A model generated the notes under the pieces. It saw only the letters and a list, made by a program, of their open reading frames with translations. It was not told the origin of the DNA and did no database searches. Both the position numbers and the translations under genes were made by a program. From Pseudomonas citri (GTDB lineage Bacteria; Pseudomonadota; Gammaproteobacteria; Pseudomonadales; Pseudomonadaceae): a stretch of 64,000 nt of DNA. Positions 44,525-53,806 of the stretch are shown here, one piece after another. The DNA lies in NCBI RefSeq assembly GCF_025336485.1, contig NZ_JAODAB010000009.1, forward strand, positions 124,001 through 188,000, written 5' to 3'. Each line of letters opens with the position of its first letter. Positions within the stretch are counted from its first letter, which is position 1.

Positions 44525-45181
44525 TCACTCCTTGTTGGATGGGGCAGGGCTCGATGGGGCAGGCATCAGGCGCGCCAGGCGTTGATCTTGCGGATCGAGG
44601 CTGGCGGCCAGTCCGCTGCGTACCCCGGCGACGTCGGCGGGGCTGCGGTTCTGGCTGAGCTTGCGTTTGCCTTCCAGGCGTCGGATCGGCAGGGCGAAAC
44701 CGACGATGGCCTTGAGCATGCTGTCGATGTACTCAGGCGGTGCGTCGTCGACTTTCCAGGGCTGGGCGCGGCCGGCTTCGTGGCGATCGGTGAGAGCGCT
44801 CACCAGGTTGCGCAGGCGATGGGCATCGCTGAAGACTTCGGCGCTGCCGTAAGCGTGCACGGCCAAGTAGTTCCAGGTCGGCACGACTTTGCCGTGCTCG
44901 GCCTTGCTCGGGTAGAAGTCCGGGCTGATGTAGGCGTCGGCCCCGGCGAACACCACCAATGCTTCGGCACCGGCTTCCAGGTCCTGCCATTGAGGATTGC
45001 TTCGGGCCATGTGCCCGTAAAGGCTGCCATTGGGGCCTTGCTGGGTGTCCAGCAGCAGCGGCAGGTGGCTGGCCTGCAAGCCGCGCTCACCCTGGGTGAT
45101 CAACACGGCCAGGCGGCAGTCATTCATCATCTGCTGGAGTTGAGGAAGGTCGTAGGCGGCAAAGGCTTTCGGGTTGTACAT
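44525..45181 (-). CDS. PaiB-like FMN-binding protein
   Basis: 218 residues. MYNPKAFAAYDLPQLQQMMNDCRLAVLITQGERGLQASHLPLLLD...GSLYGHMARSNPQW and VPTWNYLAVHAYGSAEVF are the PaiB signature. The fold is an FMN-binding split barrel; the name 'transcriptional regulator' comes from B. subtilis PaiB and may not apply. It diverges from a MocR-type regulator with 100 bp between starts, a layout that suggests MocR controls this GNAT-containing operon. Confidence 0.85.
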   Translation of the reverse strand: MYNPKAFAAYDLPQLQQMMNDCRLAVLITQGERGLQASHLPLLLDTQQGPNGSLYGHMARSNPQWQDLEAGAEALVVFAGADAYISPDFYPSKAEHGKVVPTWNYLAVHAYGSAEVFSDAHRLRNLVSALTDRHEAGRAQPWKVDDAPPEYIDSMLKAIVGFALPIRRLEGKRKLSQNRSPADVAGVRSGLAASLDPQDQRLARLMPAPSSPAPSNKE

Positions 45182-45281
45182 GGCGATTTTCCTTGGCGAA
45201 TGCGAGCATCCTAGGCAGGCTATTGGTCTGTTGTAAGAGCCACTTGCGATCAATTTGATAGGTCCATTTGCGAGCGCTGCC

Positions 45282-46829
45282 ATGAACAACGTCCTGCCAC
45301 CGCTGTCGTTCAACCCCGCCGGAATCGAGCTGGATCGCCGTCAGGGCCTCAGTCGCCAGCTTTACCAAGCCTTGCGTGCCCGGGTGCTGGATGGGCGGCT
45401 CGCCAGCGGCACGCGCCTGCCGGCTACGCGTGACCTCGCCGCGGCGTTGTCGATTTCCCGCAACAGCGTGGTACGCGCCTACGACCAGCTCTACGCCGAG
45501 GGTTTCATTGAAGGACGGGTGGGCGACGGCACCTACGTGGCCAAACTGTCTTCGTCGGCATTGCCGCTCAAAAACATATCCACAAATCTATCCACAGGGT
45601 TTTCAACAAGCTTATCCCCAGGTTTATCCACAGATTGGCTAGATGTACCTGTGGTTTCGTCCAGTAAAGTTATCCACAGCGGCGCCTTGGAACGAGTCAA
45701 AAAACACCATTTGGCCCAGCCGCCCAGCGGCCCGCCCAAGGCGTTTCGGGTGGGTATTCCGGCGTTCGATCTGTTTCCCTTCGACGTCTGGGCCAAGCTG
45801 AATGCGGCTTTCTGGCGCAAGCCGGATTTGCAGCAACTGTGCTATGGCGATGCTCAAGGTGACGCACGCTTGCGCGGCCTGATTGCGGCGTATCTGCGCA
45901 GTTCTCGCGGCCTGCAGTGCACGGCTGAACAAATTGTGATCACCAGCGGCGCCCAGCAAGGCATCAGCCTTTGTGCACAGCTACTGGTGGATCCGGGTGA
46001 TATCGTCGCGGTGGAAAACCCCGGTTATCGTGCCGCCGGCCACGCGTTTGCCGTCGCCGGTGCCGATGTGCGCGGTGTAGCGGTGGACGGCGATGGCCTG
46101 GATTGTGCGGCCCTCGGGGCGTTGGACAACTGTCGACTGGCCTATGTGACGCCCTCCCATCAATACCCCATGGGCGTGGTCATGAGCCTTGCGCGACGGC
46201 TGGAACTGCTGGCCTGGGCCGAGCGCAACGACGGTTGGATCGTCGAGGACGACTATGACGGCGAATATCGCTACAGCGGCGCGCCGCTGGCGCCGTTGGC
46301 TGCACTGGATCGCCAGGGGCGCGTGCTTTACGTCGGGACGTTCGGCAAGGTTGCGTTCCCGGCCTTGCGCCTGGGTTATCTGGTGCTGCCGCCCGGTCTG
46401 GTGGACGCCTTCGCCCGACGCCGCGCGGTGGATGTTCGCCATTCGGAAGCCAGTAGCCAGGCGGTGATGGCCGAGTTCATGGCCGTCGGGCATTTCCAGC
46501 GGCACATTCGCCGTATGCGCCGGGCTGCACTGGTGCGGCGTGACGCATTGCTCGCGGGCTGGCCGAAGGCAGTCGCGGGGGTTGGCGCGATGCCTGCGGT
46601 TGTGGCCGGGCTACATGTCACGGTGCCGGTGGACAGCCTTGAACGTGAGCGTGAATTGATCGCCCAAGCGACCGCTGCCGGTGTCGAAATCAATGGCTTG
46701 AGTGACTATTCGTTGCCCGGCACCCACCCGGCGCAAGTGCGCGCCGGGTTGGTGCTGGGGTTCGCAGCCGTCCCGCCAGCGGCGATTGGCGCCGCGCTGG
46801 TGAAGCTGGTGAAGGCCTGGCAAGGATGA
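45282..46829 (+). CDS. MocR/PdxR-family PLP-dependent transcriptional regulator
   Basis: 515 residues. GntR winged helix (about 18-90, GLSRQLYQALRARVLDGRLASGTRLPATRDLAAALSISRNSVVRAYDQLY...), then a Ser/Thr/Leu-rich linker (about 98-145) and an aminotransferase-fold domain with ITSGAQQGISLCAQLL, DDYDGEYRYSG and the PLP lysine in YVGTFGKVAFPALRLGYL. Such regulators sense PLP or amino compounds. The linker DNA holds a cluster of DnaA-box-like 9-mers. It diverges from the PaiB-GNAT operon, its likely target. The ATG at 45282 is preferred to 45255. Confidence 0.88.
   Translation: MNNVLPPLSFNPAGIELDRRQGLSRQLYQALRARVLDGRLASGTRLPATRDLAAALSISRNSVVRAYDQLYAEGFIEGRVGDGTYVAKLSSSALPLKNISTNLSTGFSTSLSPGLSTDWLDVPVVSSSKVIHSGALERVKKHHLAQPPSGPPKAFRVGIPAFDLFPFDVWAKLNAAFWRKPDLQQLCYGDAQGDARLRGLIAAYLRSSRGLQCTAEQIVITSGAQQGISLCAQLLVDPGDIVAVENPGYRAAGHAFAVAGADVRGVAVDGDGLDCAALGALDNCRLAYVTPSHQYPMGVVMSLARRLELLAWAERNDGWIVEDDYDGEYRYSGAPLAPLAALDRQGRVLYVGTFGKVAFPALRLGYLVLPPGLVDAFARRRAVDVRHSEASSQAVMAEFMAVGHFQRHIRRMRRAALVRRDALLAGWPKAVAGVGAMPAVVAGLHVTVPVDSLERERELIAQATAAGVEINGLSDYSLPGTHPAQVRAGLVLGFAAVPPAAIGAALVKLVKAWQG
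45576..45678 (+). repeat. Cluster of DnaA-box-like 9-mers inside the MocR linker
   Basis: Two perfect TTATCCACA boxes (45624-45632, 45670-45678) lie with three one-mismatch copies (45576-45584 ATATCCACA, 45588-45596 CTATCCACA, 45612-45620 TTATCCCCA), all in the same orientation within 103 bp. The spacings are irregular (12, 24, 12, 46 between starts). The encoded peptide is a degenerate NLSTGFSTSLSPGLST repeat. Confidence 0.75.
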
Positions 46830-46871
46830 CGATATGACGCTCGATATCAGGTGATGCCCGGGCAAGCGTCC

Positions 46872-49800
46872 TCACGAAGAGCGTTTTGTGAAGAACACTT
46901 CCTTGGCCTGGTCCATGGCAATTTCGCTGCGGTAATAGTTGATCAGTTGTAGCTCACTGAGCTCCTGCAGGGAGTTATTGGCCGTGATCGTGTTGGCCTG
47001 CTCCGGTGTTTTCAAGCGTGCGGACAGATAGGCATGGGCGGGGACCCAATCGGTGGAGTACTGAAAATCGGCAAACCAGAGTGTCTTGTTCTCTATCCGG
47101 TCTCTGATCTCGTATCGGTCCAGGTAGGCGTGGATCGGGCGCTTGATACGTTGCCGTTGTTTCTGCCGGGTGATGGAAATCAGGTTTCGGCTTTTAAGCC
47201 AGATAACGCCGCTCATGGTCGGAGGACGTTGCTTGATGACTTTCAGTACCGTTTCGAACCCTTCTTCGTAGAGGGCTTTGGAAGCCTTCTTGAGTTCCAG
47301 GCGGGTGGATTCGGCCAGACGCTGTTCGGCTAAGGGAACGCTCACCGTTTCATTTGAAAGATTGTCCAGCGCCTTTTTGATCGCAGCGCCGACCTTCTCC
47401 ATCCTGGCTGCATGGGCGTTGAGGATGATCCCGATGCCGGCGGGCGATCGGTTCGGATTGTTCATGTATTGTTCGAGCTGTGTCTTGAACGCGGCCAGGC
47501 CGTTGACCAGGGCCCGACCCTTCGTGACGCTGGTGGCCAGGGTCGGAATGGCCAGGGAAATCTCAGCGTTCGCATGGGGCACCCATTCGCCGGTTTCCTT
47601 GCGATGGAACGTGGCGATGATCTTGTCTGTGAGTGGGTTCTTGACGTCGAGCCAATCGGTTTCCTCGTGCAGTTTGTTCAAGCGAACTTCGCCGCTGACG
47701 AGGCCCCAGAAACGGGCCCTGATGAATTTTTTCCGCGTCCTTGGGCGTTGTTCGTAGGCATTGCCCAAGTTGCGTCGAGTGCTTCTTTCGTCCAGCGCAC
47801 GGCTCAGCTCGGCCAGTGTCTGTGTCTTGAGCTTCGCGATCTGCCTACCCAGCCGATTGAGCTCGGCCGGCCGGACGTGATCCTTGTATTCATTGCGCAC
47901 GTATTCAAGGTGCTCTTCGATGGCCGTGAACTGTTCCGTCAGGCTGCCAAAGGTATCGATCTGCTCGTCCAGCCGGATCACGCTTCGCTCTTGGACGGCG
48001 TCGTGCAGGCTTTGAAAAGCCACCGTGGTGTTATCGACCATCTGGTTAATGTCTGCCCAGCCTTCGGGGACCCTGTTGACGCTTTCGAGTGTCAGGCACA
48101 GGTGTCGATACATGTCCAACTGGATCAACCTGATCGCATCGCTCTTGTAGGCCGGCATTTTCCCACGGTAATCGCGGACGAATTCAAAGCCTTCGCGCCC
48201 CAGTTTCTTGAGGTTGGAAAAGCGTGTCTCCATGTAGTCCAGCCGTTCAATCATGTCCTCACCGATGCGGATCATGCCGTCGGCCGTGTCCACGTGCTGC
48301 TGCTCCACTTCCTCGACACCTGAAGTGCTCATCTCCAGGGCGTCCCTGAGCACCGGGGTAAATCGTTCTTTCAGGGCGTTTATTTCTTCGAACGTGAAGT
48401 TGATTTGTGCGTTCAGGTAGCTGAGCCGGACTTGGGGGGCGTCGGGCCTTGACTGGAAGACCGGCCACTCGGTGAGGATTTTCAACGCCTCTTCATAACT
48501 CTCGCGCTGTGTCTTCAAGGTACTGAGATAAGCGATGCGCTTGGTCTCCTTGGAGGTACTCGTTGCCTTGTTCAACTGGCGCGCGTTCATGGTCAACAGC
48601 GTCTGGCCCTCCGGTTTCTTTTGCTCGAAGCGGTTCAGTTCGACAAGCAGTCGAGTGCTGAGGCTTTTTGCTTCCTGGATGACTTTTTGCCGGGTCTCCC
48701 TGGCGCCGCCGCCGCGCAATCGCAGACGCGTGTCGATATGCCATTCGTCGTAGGTGTGCCTCAAGGCCGGGCCTGCCCGTGTGGGATCTTTGCCGTCGAC
48801 CACGGACACTCGTTCGTTTTCGACCATCACCTTGAACCATTTCCCGGCCATCTTTGCGTACCACTGGTCTGCCTGCTGGTAGAGCCCCTTGAGTGCGCCT
48901 TCGGTCTGAAGCTCCCCTGGTTGTGCGGGCGGGTCGATGGCGAAGGCGTCCAGGAGCGTGGCGCGGTCACCGGATTTGCCTGCCAGGGCGCCGCTGCTGT
49001 GGATGGCGTCATAGTGCTCGAAGGGCAGTTCCTTGCTCGTCAACGGTGGGAGTTTTTCGATGATGAGTGGAGGTTTTACCAGGTTCTCCAATTTGGGTAG
49101 CGTCTCTGGCGCGGCTACACGGCGGGCGGTACTGTGTTGCTGTGCGCGCTCGATGGCATGAGCCGTGATTGCCATTGCGATGTTTAGCAACAGGTCGACG
49201 AAGGCGTCCCACGTGGCCCGATTGTTGGAGTTCTCACTGGGCTGTGTCAGCGTTTCAACGTCGTCCAGGATTTGCCAGAGCCAGGTCGCGGTGCCTACGG
49301 TCGTTCCCAGGTAGGGCAGTGCCAGGTTGAAAATCAGCCAACTGGCGTGCTTGAAGGTTTGCCAGCGGTTTTCGCGGTTGGAAACCGATTGGCGGTCGGC
49401 CAGTTCGACCAGGGCATCAGCGTTGGCCTTGAACAGCAGGGGCAAGAAATCCGTGCCCAGGTGGGTGTCGCTCAAGCTGACAGGGGCGCTATTGGACCAG
49501 GCCCAGAACGGGTCCGCCGTGAATTCCACGATTGCCCAGGGGGAGGGCACCGTGCCTGAAAAAACATAGCGGTTGTAATACTCGCGTGTTTCATCGGGCA
49601 GCCACGCCAGTACGGACTGGCGCAAGTCAGGTGTTTGCCGGATGGCATAGAGCAGGTTGCTGGGTGTCGGGTACTGGATCAACTGCGGTTCAAGCAGGGG
49701 ACGGTAGAGCACACAAGGACCGGCGCTCAGGTCTTGCGGGCCGATCACGAACATGTTGGTTACCGCGTCCTCGGAGGTGCTCAAAGGCTGGTTGGACATG

Positions 49801-51497
49801 AAGGCCAGTTTACGCAGCACGACTGTTTGCCCGTCCACCTTGCGATCGGCTTCCTCGGGCTCCATGAGCGCGGCGACGTAACGGTAGCCTCGTTCGTCGA
49901 TATTGCCCTGTCCGCGGATTTTGTTTTCCAGCGCCAGCATGGGTAATTGGATACGCAGCTGGGAGGTGTACAGCTCCTGGCGCCGGACAGACTCTGCCTG
50001 GTCGTCCAAGAGCTTGCTCTTGACCAGTTCCGGGTAGACACGCCCGATATCGATTTTGGTAATGAGTGCCTCGATGTAATCGACGGTCATCCAGGCGGGT
50101 AACGTCTTGCCGTCCAGAGACCTGACCACTTTGTTGCCCAGGGGGAGCGCGATCAGGTTTTGCAGCGCCAGCTCGACAAGGCTGAACCGGGTGGTGTCGA
50201 CTGCTCCGGGGACAAAGAACGTACCCCAGACAACAGGGGTTTGTACCTGAATCTCGATCTTTTCCGGGTCGAGCGTCGAGGCGTTGGCGTGTTCCGTTTG
50301 CATCTGTTGCTTGAGTGCGGTCGATGCGTGGCGCTTGAGGGTGGGGATGTCGTCCTGATAAGTCTTGCCAGCCTGGAAGCTGCTCAGCGCCGACAGGTTT
50401 TTCATGTGCTGGGCGAACTGCACCTGGTCGGATATAGACGCTTGCCGCAGCCAGTCGGGCATCTGGTTCTCGAACCAGGCCACACTGGGACCGTCAGCCA
50501 CGTTGAGCCCGTTGGCCGCCGGCTGATCGCCTTCTTCGGACATGAACCTCTCCAGCACTTCAGGGGAGTTGAGGATCTTGATTTGCGTCGCGATCAGCCC
50601 GCAGGCCTTGTAATCGAAGAGGTTGCCGGCGGGCTCGTAAAGCCGCCACTGGATCTTCTTGCTGCTGACCACACCCAGGTGCCCCGGGATGGATAGCCCC
50701 AACGCGTGCAGCGAATCGAACTTCTCATAGCCGTTGCGCAGGGAGTACGCCAGGATGGTTTGCTGCTTGTCGATTTGACCGATCAGCACCACCAGCATGT
50801 TCTCGATAAGTCGCGTTACCTTGTCGCCCTCCACCTCATCGACGTCGATCAGGTAGGCGTGAGTGTCATAGCGGCCATGGTCCGTGCGGTCCTTGAGGGT
50901 GGGGTAGAGGAACAGTTGCCTGGCCATGTCGCATTCGGTCGCGGTCCAGCCCGGGACCTGGCTGACGTCCCAGAGTTTGCGCAGCGTGTTGGAGAGGTCA
51001 TGCCAGCGAGGCGCGGAGCTGCCCCGCGACGTGTTCCAGTACGCCAGTTGCTGTTCCTGGCAGGCGGGCGTCATGACGGGCACCAGTTCGTTGATCAAAC
51101 CACCAATCTGGCTGATCCGCACCGGCAGGTGCACCTCGGGTGTGACGAGGGGCAACTGGCTCAGGAAGTGGAACCCTTCGACCAGCAGCGTCGGGTCGCT
51201 CTCGGCCTGGCGCGCAGCCAATATATTGCTAAGCGTTTGATAACGCGTAGACAGTTCCACGAGTTCGCCGTTGATGATGTCCCAGCCAGGCTCGCCGACC
51301 ACCGTGTTGTTCGGATCAAGGTTCAGTGTGGGGTACAGCTTCTTGAGGGCTTCGCGCAGCAACCTGGCGGCCACTTCCGAGGAGGTGGGGCCGGCGAGCA
51401 ATTGGTTGATCACGGCGTCCCCGAGGCTGGATCCGGGTGTCGTGGAGGTGGAAGGCGCAGAAGGCGTGGCAGGTGTGGGGGTAGAGGTTTCTGGCAT
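46872..51497 (-). CDS. Giant DUF6543 (dermonecrotic-toxin-like) protein, 1541 aa
   Basis: 1541 residues. After a Thr/Pro-rich N-terminus come two DUF6543-like stretches (MPDWLRQASISDQVQFAQHMKNLSAL... about 350-450, and AGPCVLYRPLLEPQLIQYPTPSNLLYAIRQT about 600-650). A pair of hydrophobic helices (about 740-820, ASWLIFNLALPYLGTTVGTATWLW and AFVDLLLNIAMAITAHAIE) and a long charged helical C-terminal half follow. There is no signal peptide, and no catalytic motif was recognised. GGAG nine bases before the ATG at 51497 fixes the start. It shares only its general architecture with the other giant protein. Confidence 0.68.
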   Translation of the reverse strand: MPETSTPTPATPSAPSTSTTPGSSLGDAVINQLLAGPTSSEVAARLLREALKKLYPTLNLDPNNTVVGEPGWDIINGELVELSTRYQTLSNILAARQAESDPTLLVEGFHFLSQLPLVTPEVHLPVRISQIGGLINELVPVMTPACQEQQLAYWNTSRGSSAPRWHDLSNTLRKLWDVSQVPGWTATECDMARQLFLYPTLKDRTDHGRYDTHAYLIDVDEVEGDKVTRLIENMLVVLIGQIDKQQTILAYSLRNGYEKFDSLHALGLSIPGHLGVVSSKKIQWRLYEPAGNLFDYKACGLIATQIKILNSPEVLERFMSEEGDQPAANGLNVADGPSVAWFENQMPDWLRQASISDQVQFAQHMKNLSALSSFQAGKTYQDDIPTLKRHASTALKQQMQTEHANASTLDPEKIEIQVQTPVVWGTFFVPGAVDTTRFSLVELALQNLIALPLGNKVVRSLDGKTLPAWMTVDYIEALITKIDIGRVYPELVKSKLLDDQAESVRRQELYTSQLRIQLPMLALENKIRGQGNIDERGYRYVAALMEPEEADRKVDGQTVVLRKLAFMSNQPLSTSEDAVTNMFVIGPQDLSAGPCVLYRPLLEPQLIQYPTPSNLLYAIRQTPDLRQSVLAWLPDETREYYNRYVFSGTVPSPWAIVEFTADPFWAWSNSAPVSLSDTHLGTDFLPLLFKANADALVELADRQSVSNRENRWQTFKHASWLIFNLALPYLGTTVGTATWLWQILDDVETLTQPSENSNNRATWDAFVDLLLNIAMAITAHAIERAQQHSTARRVAAPETLPKLENLVKPPLIIEKLPPLTSKELPFEHYDAIHSSGALAGKSGDRATLLDAFAIDPPAQPGELQTEGALKGLYQQADQWYAKMAGKWFKVMVENERVSVVDGKDPTRAGPALRHTYDEWHIDTRLRLRGGGARETRQKVIQEAKSLSTRLLVELNRFEQKKPEGQTLLTMNARQLNKATSTSKETKRIAYLSTLKTQRESYEEALKILTEWPVFQSRPDAPQVRLSYLNAQINFTFEEINALKERFTPVLRDALEMSTSGVEEVEQQHVDTADGMIRIGEDMIERLDYMETRFSNLKKLGREGFEFVRDYRGKMPAYKSDAIRLIQLDMYRHLCLTLESVNRVPEGWADINQMVDNTTVAFQSLHDAVQERSVIRLDEQIDTFGSLTEQFTAIEEHLEYVRNEYKDHVRPAELNRLGRQIAKLKTQTLAELSRALDERSTRRNLGNAYEQRPRTRKKFIRARFWGLVSGEVRLNKLHEETDWLDVKNPLTDKIIATFHRKETGEWVPHANAEISLAIPTLATSVTKGRALVNGLAAFKTQLEQYMNNPNRSPAGIGIILNAHAARMEKVGAAIKKALDNLSNETVSVPLAEQRLAESTRLELKKASKALYEEGFETVLKVIKQRPPTMSGVIWLKSRNLISITRQKQRQRIKRPIHAYLDRYEIRDRIENKTLWFADFQYSTDWVPAHAYLSARLKTPEQANTITANNSLQELSELQLINYYRSEIAMDQAKEVFFTKRSS

Positions 51498-51597
51498 CCG
51501 GTTTTTCTCCCTGTGTGGCGATGCATGAAAGCCCCGCAGCAAAACGCTCCGGGTATTTCATGCTAGGCAGGCACAGGGCCGGGAAGGCGGTAACTAT

Positions 51598-51625
51598 GTA
51601 TATGCAGCCTCGTATATGCAACCTC
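51598..51625. repeat. Tandem 14-bp direct repeat upstream of the 1541-aa gene
   Basis: GTATATGCAGCCTC is followed immediately by GTATATGCAACCTC (13 of 14 identical). It lies about 100 bp upstream of the ATG at 51497, in the promoter region, and may be an activator or repressor site. Confidence 0.5.
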
Positions 51626-51662
51626 ACATCGGCGGGTGTCGCTGCGAGGCTGCGGGGGCGGA

Positions 51663-52763
51663 TTATTGGCCGGACTTGATCCGCGTCCAGGCCCGTGTCC
51701 GTGCGCGCTCGGCATCCTTGGGCAAGGGTTGCAGGGTGTAGAGCGTGGCCATGGCCGCTTCGGTCGGGTACAGGTTGGGGTTGTTGCGGATCGCCGGGTC
51801 GACCATCGTCGTGGCGTCCTTGTTCGGGTTCGGGTAGCCGACGAAATCGCTGACCGGTGCGATCACCTGCGGTTGCAACAGGTAGTTGATGAAGGTGTAG
51901 GCGTCGTCCGGGTTCTTCGCCCCTTTGGGGATGGCGAGCATGTCGAACCAGATCGGCGCGCCTTCCTTGGGCAGGCGCATATCCACCGTCACGCCGTTCT
52001 TGGCCTCCTTGGCCCGGTTGGCCGCCTGGGAGAAGCTGCCGGAGTAGCCCACCGCCACGCAGATGTCACCGTTGGCGATGTCGGCCATGTACTTCGACGA
52101 ATGGAAATAGGTGATGTACGGCCGGATCTTCAGCAACAACGCCTCGGCCTTGGCGTAGTCCGCCGGTTTCTTGCTGTTGGGGTCCAGGCCCAGGTGCTGC
52201 AACGCCAGGGGCAGGATCTCCGAAGGCGAATCGAGCAAGGCCACGCCACACTGCTTGAGCTTGCTGATGTTTTCTTCCTTGAAGATCAGGTCCCAGCTGT
52301 CGACGGGGGCACTGTCGCCCAGGGCAGCCTTGACCTTGTCCGGGTTGAAGCCGATCAGAATGGTGCCGTACATGTAGGGCACGGCGAATTGATTACCCGG
52401 GTCGTTGGCTTCGATCAGCTTCATCAGCTTGGGATCGAGGTGGTTCCAGTTCGGCAGCTTGCTGCGGTCCAGGGGTTGGAACACCCCGGCCTCGATCTGC
52501 TTGGCCAGGAACACGTTGGACGGCACCACCACGTCGTAACCGGAATTGCCCGTGAGCAGCTTGGCCTCCAGCGCCTCGTTGGTGTCGAAGATGTCATAGA
52601 CCAGCTTGACCTGGCTGTTCTGCGCCTTGAAATCGTCCAGGGCCTTGGGCGTGATGTAGTCGAACCAGTTGTAGACGCGCAGGGTCCGTTCTTCGGCTTG
52701 GGCAGCCCCGCACAGCAACCCGGCACACAGGGCGGGCACCATCAAACGCTTGAGTCTGTTCAT
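51663..52763 (-). CDS. Polyamine ABC transporter periplasmic binding protein (PotF/SpuD-like)
   Basis: 366 residues. Signal peptide MNRLKRLMVPALCAGLLCGAAQA, then RTLRVYNWFDYITPKALDDFKAQ, the opening of PotF-type proteins. YDVVVPSNVFLAKQIEAGVFQPLD and VGYSGSFSQAANRA follow. It binds putrescine, spermidine or acetylated polyamines. AGGAAC before the ATG at 52763 fixes the start; an in-frame ATG at 52778 overlaps the upstream stop. The preceding acetylpolyamine amidohydrolase in the same operon points to acetylpolyamine or cadaverine/putrescine use. Confidence 0.88.
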   Translation of the reverse strand: MNRLKRLMVPALCAGLLCGAAQAEERTLRVYNWFDYITPKALDDFKAQNSQVKLVYDIFDTNEALEAKLLTGNSGYDVVVPSNVFLAKQIEAGVFQPLDRSKLPNWNHLDPKLMKLIEANDPGNQFAVPYMYGTILIGFNPDKVKAALGDSAPVDSWDLIFKEENISKLKQCGVALLDSPSEILPLALQHLGLDPNSKKPADYAKAEALLLKIRPYITYFHSSKYMADIANGDICVAVGYSGSFSQAANRAKEAKNGVTVDMRLPKEGAPIWFDMLAIPKGAKNPDDAYTFINYLLQPQVIAPVSDFVGYPNPNKDATTMVDPAIRNNPNLYPTEAAMATLYTLQPLPKDAERARTRAWTRIKSGQ

Positions 52764-52774
52764 GCTGTTGTTCC

Positions 52775-53806
52775 TCATTGGGCGTCTTGGAAACCTTCGA
52801 GAACGTTCACGGCATTGATGCCGATTTCGGCCACCGCGTAGCCGCCTTCCATGACGAACAGGGTCGGCTTGCCGAGCGCCGCGATGCGCTTGCCCATCGC
52901 CAGGTAATCCGGGCTGTCGAGCTTGAATTGGGAGATCGGGTCGTCCTTGAACGTGTCCACGCCCAAGGACACGACGATGACATCCGCGCCATAGCGTTGG
53001 ATCTCGCCGCAGGCCTGCTCCAGGGCTGCGCTCCAGGCATCCCAGGCCGAGCCGGCCGGCAACGGATAGTTGAAATTGAAACCTTCACCGGCGCCTTCGC
53101 CGCGCTCGTCTGCATAGCCGAGGAAGAACGGAAACTCGGCTTCCGGGTGGCCGTGGATCGAGCTGAACAAGACGTCGCTGCGCTCATAGAAAATCGACTG
53201 CGTGCCGTTGCCGTGGTGATAGTCCACATCGAGCACAGCCACCTTCTTATGGCCCTGGTCGAGAAAGGCCTGGGCGGCGATGGCCGCGTTGTTGAGGTAG
53301 CAATAGCCGCCCATCAAATCGCTGGCGGCGTGGTGGCCGGGCGGACGGCACAATGCAAAGGCACTGCGGGCACCGCGCTGGATCTCGGCCTGGGCGGTGA
53401 GGGCCACCTGGGCCGCGCTATAGGCCGCTTGCCACGTGCCCGCCGTGATCGGCGCGCCGCCGTCGAAGCTGTAATAACCGAGCTGGCCGTGCAGGCTCTT
53501 CGGGATGACACTGCGCAGCGTGCGGGCCGGCCAGGTGAACGGCAACAAATCGCCTTCGCGGTTGAAGGCCGTCCAACGCGCCCACGCGCCCTTGAAGAAC
53601 TCCAAATACGCTGTGCTGTGAATGCGCTGGATCGGCCCCAGGCCAAAATCCTGCGGCGCCTGCACCGGCCCCAGCGCCCGGGCCTTGACCCGGTCCAGTA
53701 CGTGATCGGCCCGCGAGGGCATTTCGAAGCAAGGCATCAACTGCCCGTCCATCAACTCGCAGCGCCCGTGGTGCAGGTGGTGATCGTCCGAATAGATCGT
53801 CAGCAT
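52775..53806 (-). CDS. aphA: Acetylpolyamine amidohydrolase (class II HDAC-like)
   Basis: 343 residues. It removes acetyl groups from acetylated polyamines. Zinc-site and catalytic motifs are visible: CRPPGHHASDLMGGYCYLNN-like (RPPGHHA), DVDYHHGNGT (Asp-x-His) and SLGVDTFKDDP. LMPCFEMPSRADHVLDRV matches bacterial APAH. GGAG eight bases before the ATG at 53806 decides the start. It is followed 11 bp later by the polyamine-binding protein, the same pair as aphA-PA1410 in P. aeruginosa, so uptake and deacetylation are linked. Confidence 0.87.
   Translation of the reverse strand: MLTIYSDDHHLHHGRCELMDGQLMPCFEMPSRADHVLDRVKARALGPVQAPQDFGLGPIQRIHSTAYLEFFKGAWARWTAFNREGDLLPFTWPARTLRSVIPKSLHGQLGYYSFDGGAPITAGTWQAAYSAAQVALTAQAEIQRGARSAFALCRPPGHHAASDLMGGYCYLNNAAIAAQAFLDQGHKKVAVLDVDYHHGNGTQSIFYERSDVLFSSIHGHPEAEFPFFLGYADERGEGAGEGFNFNYPLPAGSAWDAWSAALEQACGEIQRYGADVIVVSLGVDTFKDDPISQFKLDSPDYLAMGKRIAALGKPTLFVMEGGYAVAEIGINAVNVLEGFQDAQ

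Noticed and set aside
45576..45678. Interpretation of the TTATCCACA cluster as a chromosomal origin (oriC)
   Set aside because: It is inside a gene, there is no adjacent AT-rich unwinding region, and dnaA/dnaN or rpmH are not nearby.
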